Shown: positions 15,179 to 22,174 of the stretch, one piece after another
Position numbering within the stretch: the first letter of the stretch is position 1
Layout of the letters: every line of letters begins with the position of its first letter
Position numbers and translations under genes: made by a program
DNA from: CAZIRO01 sp964541595
GTDB lineage: Bacteria > Acidobacteriota > HRBIN11
Direction: 5' to 3'
DNA: 22,174 nucleotides
Assembly (NCBI GenBank): GCA_964541595.1
Contig: CAZIRO010000026.1
Coordinates: forward strand, 1 to 22,174
Notes under the pieces: generated by a model
Seen by the model: the letters and a program-made list of their open reading frames with translations, nothing else
Database searches by the model: none
Told to the model about the DNA's origin: nothing

Positions 15179-16150
15179 CTACGGGCTTGTGCTCTCGCCC
15201 CCTTTTTCCGCCATACGAACGATTTCCTCAACCGCCTGACGGTCCGGGGCATCCGGCGCCTGTTCCAGGTATACCTTGAAGTATTCCACAGCCCGCTGCA
15301 GATCACCGGCCTGCACGGCCGCATACCCACCGAGACGGTATGCTTTCACGTACCGGGCATCCCGTTCGATCACACGGTCGACCCAATTTAAACACGTATC
15401 CCACTGCTGCTGACTGTATGCCACACGCGCCAACTGGTACATGGCATCCACATGGGCGGGATCCAGCGCGATCACTTTTTCCAGTGCCGTACGGGCCGAT
15501 TCCCATTGCCGTTCCATGATGTACAGACTGCCGAGATCAAACCAGGCTTCGGGCAAATTGGGTCGCAGCTCCACCACCTTCCGGTAATGCTCAATGGCGT
15601 CATGATATTTCCCCTGCAGCGCGAGACATCGACCTACAATGTAGTGAGCCCCCGGATGACGATCCGTCACGGTCAGAATCGACTCCGCAAGCGGTAATGC
15701 TGTAGCGCAGTCCCCCTGTTTCAGCGCGTCATACGCACGCTGAAACTTCTCCTGCACCGAAGTCTCCTGCGGTTCTGCAGGCGTCGACTCGGGGGCAAGT
15801 GTAAAATGGCGTTCGGCCACAGTGGCATCCGGCGGCAGGTCACGCAGATCCCATTCGGTTTCCAGTGTAACGAACCCGGATTTTTCAATCCGTACCTGAT
15901 AGACCTCCCGCGGTATATCCTGACGTTCGTACAGACCGTTCGCGTCGGTTAAAACCACAAACTGATGCCATCCATCTTTCGCTCGCAACAGAATACGGGC
16001 ACCGACGACGGGATGTCCTTCCGGATCACGCACATACCCGCGAATGAATACGGTGTCTTCCGGTGTTTGACCGTACGCTGCCAGAGACAAAACGGCCACG
16101 ACCCCCAGGCCGATGCATAATGCAATGGAGCACCATATCCGTCTGCGCAC
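15179..16150 (-). CDS. Secreted TPR protein with N-terminal carboxypeptidase-regulatory-like domain
   Basis: The 323-residue product has a Sec signal peptide (MRRRIWCSIALCIGLGVVAV and on to AAYGQ, cleavage near 27). A beta-sandwich domain like the CarboxypepD-regulatory family follows at about 35-115 (RGYVRDPEGHPVVGARILLR, then TDANGLYERQDIP). After a Pro/Glu linker, tandem TPRs cover about 133-310 (GKYHDAIEHYRKVVELRPNL and ERQWESARTALEKVIALDPA). It probably acts as a periplasmic or envelope-attached scaffold; the partner is unknown. The start is GTG at 16150-16148, preceded on its strand by GGGGGA with 5-nt spacing; this start gives a proper signal peptide. It is the only reverse-strand gene in the window and is divergent from another TPR gene, with repeat copy B between them. 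Confidence 0.8.
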   Translation of the reverse strand: MRRRIWCSIALCIGLGVVAVLSLAAYGQTPEDTVFIRGYVRDPEGHPVVGARILLRAKDGWHQFVVLTDANGLYERQDIPREVYQVRIEKSGFVTLETEWDLRDLPPDATVAERHFTLAPESTPAEPQETSVQEKFQRAYDALKQGDCATALPLAESILTVTDRHPGAHYIVGRCLALQGKYHDAIEHYRKVVELRPNLPEAWFDLGSLYIMERQWESARTALEKVIALDPAHVDAMYQLARVAYSQQQWDTCLNWVDRVIERDARYVKAYRLGGYAAVQAGDLQRAVEYFKVYLEQAPDAPDRQAVEEIVRMAEKGGESTSP

Positions 16151-16186
16151 GTTTATCCCCCAAAATGGCTGAGATTGCGTTCAGTA

Positions 16187-16373
16187 CTGAAACCGGAACG
16201 GGCCATGGGCCACGGCGTGTCCCCATGGACCCCGCGATAACCCGTCAACCAGGATGCGCGGACACCCGGGACTTGACACCTGAGACCTGCCATCCGGGAC
16301 CTGGGACCCGACACCCGGTGTCGACCGGGCCATCCGCGTATCCCCTGTTCCATTGCCTGTCCCGAATCTCAAG
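16187..16373 (+). repeat. MITE-like dispersed element, copy B (degenerate)
   Basis: This copy of about 187 bp lies in the divergent gap between two TPR genes. The right arm (16346-16373, TGTTCCATTGCCTGTCCCGA, then ATCTCAAG) is close to that of copy A, while the left arm (16187-16212, CTGAAACCGGAACGGGCCAT) is more diverged. Eight heptads run from 16261 to 16316 (GACACCC, GGGACTT, GACACCT, GAGACCT, GCCATCC, GGGACCT, GGGACCC, GACACCC). It also shares ACCGGGCCATCCGC with copy A before the right arm. A 12-bp palindrome TTCAGTACTGAA (16180-16191) spans the left junction. The right end is 10 bp upstream of the next -35 box. Confidence 0.75.
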
Positions 16374-16383
16374 GGGTTTGCAA

Positions 16384-16412
16384 TTGACCGATCGGGCTCC
16401 TATGATGATAAT
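16384..16412 (+). promoter_or_regulatory. Promoter of the TPR/RDD/barrel gene cluster
   Basis: A -35 box TTGACC (16384-16389) is 17 bp from a -10 box GATAAT (16407-16412); each has one mismatch to consensus. Transcription would start near 16419, about 38 nt before the TPR gene. The promoter directly follows the right end of repeat copy B. Confidence 0.65.
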
Positions 16413-16456
16413 GAACCCGGTTCGGGGATGCCAACGGATGTCTGCGTGAGTGTGCT

Positions 16457-18379
16457 ATGAAATCCCGTGAGGAATACCGCACGGCCATCGAGAATGCTTT
16501 CCGCCGCCGTGATTTCATGACCGCGATTCAGATTGCGGCGGAGGCATTACAGCACTATCCAGACGACCCGGAACTCACTCAACTCCGTGAACGGGCGCAG
16601 GAAAAACTGGAAGCCGAACCTTTCCTGCAGAGTTTCATGGCCAGCGGGATTTCTCTGTTCAACAGCGGTCTATACGAGGACGCGCTGCATCAGTTCGAAA
16701 AAGTGGCGGCCATCGACCCGGACTATCCGGAACTGCAGGAGTGGCTGGAACGCGCGCGTGCGGAGCGACAGCGTCAGATCGCCGCCGAGGAGACGATCCC
16801 GCTGGCATCAACGCCATCCGCCGAATCACCGACGGCCGAAAAGGTGCGTGAACTCATCGAGAAAGGCAAGACATTATACGCCGAGGGACGATACCACGAC
16901 GCCATTCAGGTCTGGACGGACGTCTTCATGTATGATCTCTCCAACCAGGAAGCGCAGGAACTCATTCAGCAGGCACAACAGAAAATCGCCACCCTGAAAG
17001 AAGAAATCGAAACCCATCTGCAGCAGGCACGGGACGCGATCCGCGCCCACCGTCCGGAGGAAGCCCGGAAATCTCTGGAAACCATCCTGCAACTCGATCC
17101 GAACCATGCAGAAGCCCGCCAGTTGCTCGCCTCCCTGGAACCCGCGGCTGCCGCGTCCGCCGCACCTCAGGTGGAGGACGAAATTCAAAGCACCGAGGCT
17201 CCGGAGAAGTTGATCACGCAGGCGCTGCGCGCCCATCGAGAAGCACGCTGGAGCGAAGCCGTACGCCTCTGGCAAAAAGTCCTCAGTCAGGATCCGGACA
17301 ACGTCGGCGCGCATACGAAATACTCGGAAGCACTGCGGCAACTCCGTATTGACAATCAGTTCCACAAGCTGCTGGAAAATGCCCGCATGTTCTGGGTTCA
17401 GGGCAAACGGGACTCCGCGCTGCACGCACTGCAGAAGGCGTATCGGCTGCGTCCGGACCACGATCAGATCCACACACTCCTTGCGGAATGGCAGATCTCC
17501 GTTGAGGAACTCGAACAATTTCTGCCTCCCACGGGTGCGGAAACGGAGGCACCGCCGGCGCCGGTGACCGCGCGCGCACGGCGGCTGCGCTGGATTATCG
17601 GCGGGGTACTCGTGCTGGCGATCGGTGGAGCAGTGTACACGTTTTACTTTCATCGTGCGTCCTCTGCACCTCAGCCGCCCCCGAAACCGCCTTCCCGCCA
17701 GTCCATCTTCGGTCCGGATGTCCGGGTACCGACCCGCCCCGCCCGCCGTACGGCACCGGCGCCTGTGAACTCGTCCACACCGGCGGCCCAACCGGCTGCA
17801 GAACAACCCCCTGCACAGCCGGCTGAAACGACCGAACCGCGGCCGACGCTGACCGCCGAACAGGCGGCGGCACGGGATCGTCTCATCGCGGAAGCCCGTA
17901 CACTATACGCCCAGGGTGAACTTGACGCGGCGTATGCCAAACTCGAAGAGGCGTTGCGCATCGATCCGGAATCGTCGACCGCCCGGCAATTGGCCGCAGA
18001 GATCAACGCTGCCATTCAGGAACGTGAACAGCGGATCCAGCAACGGATCCGGGTCGCCGAGGACTATTACCGCAGCCACGATTTTGACGGTGCGATTGCG
18101 TTGCTCAATATGTTACGTGAGGAGTTTCCACAACGGACCGACATTCTGGAAATGTTGAAACGTTCGTATTACAATGCGGCGCTGCTGTATCTGCGGAGTT
18201 TGCGATGTAATACGGCGCAGGAACGACTGGATGTGATCTTCCTGCTGGACCCGGATGAGACACGGTTCCGTGATCTGTACCCGATCATTCGGCAGTGTCT
18301 GCGCGATCGGGGACTGGATCCGGAAACCCGACAGTCGCTGTTCGCCAGGTCATTCCTGCCCTTACGGGAAACCCCCTGA
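16457..18379 (+). CDS. Membrane-spanning TPR protein
   Basis: The 640-residue protein has no signal peptide. Residues 1-355 hold several TPR or TPR-like helical repeats (SGLYEDALHQFEKVAAIDPD, GRYHDAIQVWTDVF, EARWSEAVRLWQKVLSQDPD, GKRDSALHALQKAYRLRPDH). One membrane helix lies at about 379-397 (WIIGGVLVLAIGGAVYTFYF). A Pro/Ala-rich stretch (402-460) leads to a second TPR region (about 468-640, with ARTLYAQGELDAAYAKLEEA). The likely topology is cytoplasmic N-terminal TPRs and a periplasmic TPR tail, which would link inside and outside partners. ATG 16457 has only a weak SD but begins a natural helix. It heads a five-gene forward cluster with two more membrane or envelope proteins after it. The specific function is unknown. 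Confidence 0.78.
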   Translation: MKSREEYRTAIENAFRRRDFMTAIQIAAEALQHYPDDPELTQLRERAQEKLEAEPFLQSFMASGISLFNSGLYEDALHQFEKVAAIDPDYPELQEWLERARAERQRQIAAEETIPLASTPSAESPTAEKVRELIEKGKTLYAEGRYHDAIQVWTDVFMYDLSNQEAQELIQQAQQKIATLKEEIETHLQQARDAIRAHRPEEARKSLETILQLDPNHAEARQLLASLEPAAAASAAPQVEDEIQSTEAPEKLITQALRAHREARWSEAVRLWQKVLSQDPDNVGAHTKYSEALRQLRIDNQFHKLLENARMFWVQGKRDSALHALQKAYRLRPDHDQIHTLLAEWQISVEELEQFLPPTGAETEAPPAPVTARARRLRWIIGGVLVLAIGGAVYTFYFHRASSAPQPPPKPPSRQSIFGPDVRVPTRPARRTAPAPVNSSTPAAQPAAEQPPAQPAETTEPRPTLTAEQAAARDRLIAEARTLYAQGELDAAYAKLEEALRIDPESSTARQLAAEINAAIQEREQRIQQRIRVAEDYYRSHDFDGAIALLNMLREEFPQRTDILEMLKRSYYNAALLYLRSLRCNTAQERLDVIFLLDPDETRFRDLYPIIRQCLRDRGLDPETRQSLFARSFLPLRETP

Positions 18380-18389
18380 CGGATCGGCC

Positions 18390-19022
18390 ATGCGATGCCC
18401 GCGATGCCATGCGATCAATCGGCCCGACGCGCTACGCTGTTTCCGCTGTCAGCGACCGTTTCATGCGGGCAGCCGAATGCATGCGGATCCGCCGGCATGG
18501 TTGCTGCATGACAAACAGGACGTGCTCCGACGTATTCACCATCCACCGGCGGTATTTTCCGCCTGGCAGATCTGGCGGCGGCGACTGGTGGCCACGCTTG
18601 TGGATCACGGGATCGTCGTCCTGGCGTTCACCGGCCTGCTCACCATTGCCATCGAGTTGACCGATTATCCCGTGCAGGCAATGCGGACGCGTATGGGGGT
18701 GCAGATGCATCTTGCACTCGTATTTCTGTTGCTGCACTATCTGTACACGCTGATCTTTCAGGTATTTCTCGGGGCAACACCGGGGTATTTCTGGATGGGC
18801 CTGGCGCTGATGCCCAGTGATCGCACCGCAACGGATTTCGGTCTGGATCGGATCACACTGCGCTGGGGTCTGATGATCCTGTTGACCGTCTGTGGTGGAC
18901 TGACCGGGTGGTGGTCGCTTCTGGCTCCGGATCATCACTTCCTGCACGACCGGTTGGCCCGCACACGGGTGGTATCTCAGAGCGAATATCGCCTGTACAT
19001 CGATCTGACACTCAAGGAGTGA
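18390..19022 (+). CDS. Zinc-ribbon RDD-family membrane protein
   Basis: The 210-residue product opens with a small zinc ribbon, CPRCHAINRPDALRCFRC (C3, C6, C17, C20). An RDD-type membrane domain follows, with three helices at about 67-89, 106-126 and 157-178. The family's defining residues are visible: RRRLVATLVDHG (R65, D72), GATPGYFWMGLALM, and LHDRLARTRVV (D187). RDD proteins are of unknown or mixed function, and some have been proposed as transporters. ATG 18390 is the first residue of the zinc ribbon, so the start is well placed despite a weak SD. It lies 10 nt after the TPR gene and 3 nt before the barrel gene, so the three are almost certainly co-transcribed. Confidence 0.82.
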   Translation: MRCPRCHAINRPDALRCFRCQRPFHAGSRMHADPPAWLLHDKQDVLRRIHHPPAVFSAWQIWRRRLVATLVDHGIVVLAFTGLLTIAIELTDYPVQAMRTRMGVQMHLALVFLLLHYLYTLIFQVFLGATPGYFWMGLALMPSDRTATDFGLDRITLRWGLMILLTVCGGLTGWWSLLAPDHHFLHDRLARTRVVSQSEYRLYIDLTLKE

Positions 19023-19025
19023 CCG

Positions 19026-20243
19026 ATGCGCATCGTACGTTGCCTGGTCGGTGGCTGGCTGTGTATATACGGAGTGGTGGGATGGGTGTCCGTTGTCCAT
19101 GGCGCCACGGATCTGACACCATGGGGAGAGATGTCCTACCTGCCGGCACTCGGCTGGGATGGCGTGCTCGGCGGCCGGTGGACCTCCGTTGCATACGCAC
19201 TCGACCCGCTCGCCGTTCCGGCCAACCCGGCCACCATGTTGAGTCGCCCCGGTCCGCGGCTGGGGGTGCGGTACCAGCAGTGGTTTGCCATGCAGCAGTA
19301 CAATGAAGTATGGTTACAGGACAGTTTCGGGGGACTCGCTGAATGGGCGGTCCAGTTGAACGGGACGGGATTCGGTATCAGTGTGTTTCGCCATCGTCCG
19401 TTCTGGCAACGGGCAGAGTGGACCCGTACATCGTTTTCCCTCCCGGGTGGCGGCAGTCTCTGGGAGGAAAACATCCAGTGGACCGGCACGTGGTCGCGTA
19501 CCGGTGTTGCCATGGCGATGCGTCTGCAGGAAGACTTCGTCGTCGGTGGTCAGATTCTGCGCGATCAATGGACGACCGATGGGAGCCTCCAGACGCGAAC
19601 GACGGTGAACGGAGAACGGTGGACGTTTCAATACCGCGCGGACGCACGGGACTGGAGCGGTAGCGTTGGCGTGCAATGGTGGTTGTCGCCTCAGGTGGTC
19701 TTCGGCCTGGCATACCACTGGATGCCGGTGTTTACCGTGGAAGTGCAGGGACGTTCCCTCGACGATCCGGAAGGATCGGGGGTCACGATCCCGCTGCGTG
19801 TGGCTTTTCCCAACGCGCTGGCCATCGGTTTGCACGTTGCGGACCGCCAATGGGTCATCGCCATCGATGGGTGGCGCTGGAAAACCGGAAGAATGAATAC
19901 GGATCCGCAACTGTATCTGCACCTTGGAGAGGACGAGCGTCTGGAGTTCCGCCCCATCTGGGGATGGCGGATCAGCGCCGGCGCACATCTGAACGTGCGC
20001 CCGATTCGCATGTTTGTGCAGGGCGGGGTCTGGTATCGACCCGGGATCCGGCCCGTATGGATCGGCCCGGAGGGACAATCACCCGAACCCGTCGTCCGGA
20101 CGCTGTGGCCGAACGATACACGCCACCTTCACTGGATGTTCGGTGTGTCCATCCAGTTCCACACGCGCCTGACCATGGGAGGTGGTCTGACGCTCGGGAA
20201 ATGGATGCGGATGGTTCAGGTGCTGATCCAGGCACAACTGTAA
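19026..20243 (+). CDS. Predicted outer-membrane beta-barrel protein
   Basis: The 405-residue protein has a signal peptide (residues 1-26, ending VVHGA). The rest is rich in Trp, Tyr and Gly with alternating hydrophobic residues, as in amphipathic strands of an outer-membrane barrel. The segment ALDPLAVPANPATMLSRPGP resembles the early Asn-Pro-Ala region of FadL/PorV-like barrels, and the C-terminus ends with strand-like MVQVLIQAQL. No specific family was recognised. The start ATG 19026 follows AAGGAG, which overlaps the stop of the preceding gene. The barrel implies an outer membrane, and its tight linkage to the TPR and RDD genes suggests a shared envelope role. Other secreted beta-proteins cannot be excluded. 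Confidence 0.68.
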   Translation: MRIVRCLVGGWLCIYGVVGWVSVVHGATDLTPWGEMSYLPALGWDGVLGGRWTSVAYALDPLAVPANPATMLSRPGPRLGVRYQQWFAMQQYNEVWLQDSFGGLAEWAVQLNGTGFGISVFRHRPFWQRAEWTRTSFSLPGGGSLWEENIQWTGTWSRTGVAMAMRLQEDFVVGGQILRDQWTTDGSLQTRTTVNGERWTFQYRADARDWSGSVGVQWWLSPQVVFGLAYHWMPVFTVEVQGRSLDDPEGSGVTIPLRVAFPNALAIGLHVADRQWVIAIDGWRWKTGRMNTDPQLYLHLGEDERLEFRPIWGWRISAGAHLNVRPIRMFVQGGVWYRPGIRPVWIGPEGQSPEPVVRTLWPNDTRHLHWMFGVSIQFHTRLTMGGGLTLGKWMRMVQVLIQAQL

Positions 20244-20260
20244 AATTTCCCGAGCGTGTG

Positions 20261-20317
20261 CATCGAACATCGAACGTTCAACGGCATATCGAGAGGCTTC
20301 CCGGTGGATGTTCGATG
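20261..20317. repeat. Perfect 11-bp inverted repeat around a gene start
   Basis: CATCGAACATC (20261-20271) is the exact reverse complement of GATGTTCGATG (20307-20317), with 35 nt between. The spacer starts with GAACGTTC, itself palindromic, and holds the ribosome binding site and GTG start proposed for the next gene. It may be a small palindromic repeat or an RNA structure that hides the start. Confidence 0.55.
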
Positions 20318-21125
20318 GGATTCCATCCCGTATGAAGAATTCGTTGTGGCTATCAAATACGCGGTTGAGAGTCCGCATCAGCGGCTGCTGCCACCGGAAC
20401 ACTGCCTGCGCGATCTGTATATCCACGGTAAAACCCGGCCGCGCGTGGGAGCGGAGGTCCAGCCGATCGAATTGTGGTTCGTCACGGAGTCCGATCCATT
20501 CCTGGAAGAGGCCAAAACGTTCATCATTCTGCGCACGACTTCCGAAAACCGTGAGATGCTGATCCGGGAAGCGTTCCGATTGCAACGCTGGTTGCGCAGT
20601 CGCCGGATTCCGACGATATTCCGTATCGACCCCCAATTCGGTCTGGTGCACGGCAGTTTTCATGAACCCGTGGTGCCCCGACAGGCAGCCGATTTCCCGC
20701 GACTGCTTATCGTCATGGTCGTAACGGATGACCCGGGGCACCCGGAGGTCGCGTTGCAGGATTATGTGATCAAGTCCTATCGGCAACGGTATATTACGCT
20801 CTTTGAAAAGTACAACCGTCGAAAACCCGGCGCACTGAAAGTCCTCGGTGTCGACATCAGTCGCCTGTTCCGGCGTGCAAAATCGGTGGCCACCCACCGT
20901 CCGGACTTCCTGACTTATGCATTTCTGCAGGACCTGTTTCAGGAACTCGTACAGCGTCTCTTCTGGTTCGACTTAACGGTATCCATGATCTTCTCCAACG
21001 TCGCCGAAGAAGAGATTCAACAAACCGTATTTTCGACCGCGCAGGTCCACGTCTCGAGCGGCACGCCATTGCGGTTTTTCACCTCGATTGACGAACTGAT
21101 TCGTCAGGACGAATATACCGCGTGA
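20304..21125 (+). CDS. Hypothetical soluble protein
   Basis: I do not recognise this 273-residue protein. It has no signal peptide, membrane helix or known motif. The first half looks alpha/beta (IELWFVTESDPFLEEAKTFI, PRLLIVMVVTDDPGHPEVAL) and the second half helical and charged, with a long basic segment (KSYRQRYITLFEKYNRRKPG) and an Asp/Glu-rich end. The composition suggests a cytoplasmic protein. GTG 20304 is preferred because GAGAGG (20291-20296) lies 7 nt upstream; the frame is also open from GTG 20256, which would add 16 residues encoded by an inverted repeat. Codon choice and GC match the neighbours, so it is a real gene. It sits between the barrel and the transglycosylase genes, all on the same strand, probably in one operon. 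Confidence 0.72.
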   Translation: MDVRWDSIPYEEFVVAIKYAVESPHQRLLPPEHCLRDLYIHGKTRPRVGAEVQPIELWFVTESDPFLEEAKTFIILRTTSENREMLIREAFRLQRWLRSRRIPTIFRIDPQFGLVHGSFHEPVVPRQAADFPRLLIVMVVTDDPGHPEVALQDYVIKSYRQRYITLFEKYNRRKPGALKVLGVDISRLFRRAKSVATHRPDFLTYAFLQDLFQELVQRLFWFDLTVSMIFSNVAEEEIQQTVFSTAQVHVSSGTPLRFFTSIDELIRQDEYTA

Positions 21126-21176
21126 ATCCCGTAACGAACGAATGTGCCCCACATGCGCACGCCAACAGGTGCACCC

Positions 21177-21842
21177 ATGGTGCCAGCGGAACGTGCCATA
21201 CCGCACCGAAAGCGTTACTGGATGGACGGGATCGTCGGGAGCCTGATCGGGGGCCTGTGTCTGCTGTCCGGGATCTGGGACCTCCATCAGTACAGTACCT
21301 CACGTGTTCCGTCCGAACGTCCCGTCGTATCGTACCGAGCGACGTCCAGCATCCCGATGCCCCCGCCTCCCGCAACTGTACAGCGTATTCTGCTCCAGCG
21401 GTTCGCCTTTCAAAATGTGCCCGTTCCGACGGACGGCACATTGCCCTACGCATGGCTGATCGATCGGTACGCACGCCGGCACAACCTGGACTGGCGTCTC
21501 ATTGCCGCCCTTATCGAGGTGGAATCGGGATTCAACCCCTGGGCGATCTCCCCGCGCGGCGCCATCGGACTCATGCAGGTCATCCCGGAAACGGCCATCC
21601 TGTATGGCGCCACCGATCTCTTTAACCCGCGGGACAACATCCGTGTGGGAGTGGCATACCTGCGTTACCTCATCGATACGTATCATGGGGACATCGAACA
21701 GGCATTGGCCGCATACAATGCGGGACCGGGTCCGGTCACGCGATACGGCGGGTTGCCACCATACCGTGAAACCCGGTTATACGTGCGACGTGTCCTCGCC
21801 GCGTACGACCGGTGGTTGAAACGCACCCTCGCCGTACCGTGA
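21177..21842 (+). CDS. Membrane-anchored lytic murein transglycosylase (SLT family 1)
   Basis: The 221-residue protein has an N-terminal membrane anchor (about 18-34, GIVGSLIGGLCLLSGIW), a Pro-rich linker and a soluble-lytic-transglycosylase domain from about residue 90. Signature motifs are LIAALIEVESGFNPWAISPR with the catalytic Glu (E116), GAIGLMQVIPETA, NIRVGVAYLRYLID and ALAAYNAGPGPVTRYGGLPP, with YVRRVL near the end. It would cleave peptidoglycan between MurNAc and GlcNAc in the periplasm, forming 1,6-anhydroMurNAc. The start is uncertain: ATG 21177 follows AGGTG at 5-nt spacing, while in-frame ATG 21153 and GTG 21144 have no SD. It is the last gene of the forward envelope cluster. Confidence 0.9.
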   Translation: MVPAERAIPHRKRYWMDGIVGSLIGGLCLLSGIWDLHQYSTSRVPSERPVVSYRATSSIPMPPPPATVQRILLQRFAFQNVPVPTDGTLPYAWLIDRYARRHNLDWRLIAALIEVESGFNPWAISPRGAIGLMQVIPETAILYGATDLFNPRDNIRVGVAYLRYLIDTYHGDIEQALAAYNAGPGPVTRYGGLPPYRETRLYVRRVLAAYDRWLKRTLAVP

Positions 21843-21843
21843 A

Positions 21844-21856
21844 ACCCCGGAGGGGT
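21844..21856 (+). terminator. Possible short hairpin terminator after the transglycosylase gene
   Basis: ACCCC (21844-21848) and GGGGT (21852-21856) form a 5-bp stem with a 3-nt loop directly after the stop codon. There is no T-run, so it would be a weak or Rho-assisted site at best. Confidence 0.3.
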
Positions 21857-21908
21857 ACAGTGCGTCTCCAACGCCTGCCCCCGGCGGCCACCGATCCCGA
21901 GACAAATA

Positions 21909-22174
21909 CTGAGATCGGGACAGGCAATGGGATATGAGAACCACAGGATCCACAGGTGTGCCGGTGGCTACCGGTCTCCGGTCCCGGGCGTCGGGTGTCA
22001 GGTCTCCGGTCCTGGGTGTCAGGTGTCGGGTCCCAGGTCTCGGGTCCCGGGTATCGGGTATTCCGGTGGCAGGTATTTGCGACGGGAGACGGAAGCCAGG
22101 GGACGGGGCATCGCATGGGCTGGGGATAGCGCATGACCGCATGCGGACCCACGGTGTCCCATGGCCTGTCCCGA
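21909..22174 (-). repeat. MITE-like dispersed element, copy C (inverted, running to the window edge)
   Basis: The arm CTGAGATCGGGACAGGCAAT (21909-21928) and the opposite arm TGTCCCATGGCCTGTCCCGA (22155-22174) bound this copy of at least 266 bp; the last bases are cut by the window end. Thirteen contiguous heptads (21972-22062) read RGGTNYC on the plus strand, that is GRNACCY on the minus strand, so the copy is inverted relative to A and B. Read on the minus strand, about 75 bp after the arm match the left interior of copy A. Its greater length comes mostly from more heptads. Confidence 0.83.

Noticed and set aside
21972..22062. CRISPR array
   Set aside because: The repeat unit is only 7 bp with no unique spacers between units, and no cas genes are present. 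It is a heptad tandem array inside an inverted-repeat element.

Overview
This is a roughly 60% GC bacterial window, most likely from a scaffolded metagenome assembly, since a run of ten Ns sits inside leuC. The envelope genes (a predicted outer-membrane beta-barrel protein, a lytic transglycosylase, TPR proteins) point to a diderm bacterium. The sequence alone does not allow a safe phylum assignment.

Positions 1-641 hold the tail of a dispersed repeat, a near-consensus sigma70-type promoter (71-99) and a 5' leader of about 535 nt. The leader encodes a short peptide (210-356) whose last 15 residues include ten Ile/Leu/Val. Several inverted repeats follow it. This looks like a branched-chain amino acid attenuator.

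Positions 642-10686 carry one co-oriented branched-chain amino acid operon: ilvD-ilvB-ilvN-ilvC-leuA-leuC-leuD-leuB. IlvBN, IlvC and IlvD make 2-oxoisovalerate (and the isoleucine precursor), and LeuA, LeuCD and LeuB extend it to 2-oxoisocaproate. No ilvE-type transaminase is present. LeuA is unusually long because the last motif of its regulatory domain is duplicated.

Positions 10687-14144 hold a second co-oriented set, probably with its own promoter: a thioredoxin-reductase-like ferredoxin/flavodoxin-NADP+ reductase, a long-type sugar-1-phosphate nucleotidylyltransferase and a class III aminotransferase. The last two genes overlap by 4 nt.

Positions 14145-21842 are envelope-related. They hold a DUF2231-like membrane protein, a reverse-strand secreted TPR protein, and a forward cluster of five genes: a TPR protein with a central membrane segment, a zinc-ribbon RDD membrane protein, a beta-barrel-like protein, an unrecognised soluble protein and a membrane-anchored lytic transglycosylase.

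The most unusual non-coding feature is a dispersed, non-coding, MITE-like repeat family. It has terminal inverted repeats (consensus CTGARATCGGGACAGGCMAT, continuing GGGACA) around a tandem array of 7-bp units (GRNACCY). Copies lie at 14225-14444, 16187-16373 and 21909-22174 (inverted, running off the window), and one end lies at 34-53. Three copies end just upstream of a promoter or gene start, and both window edges fall in this repeat.
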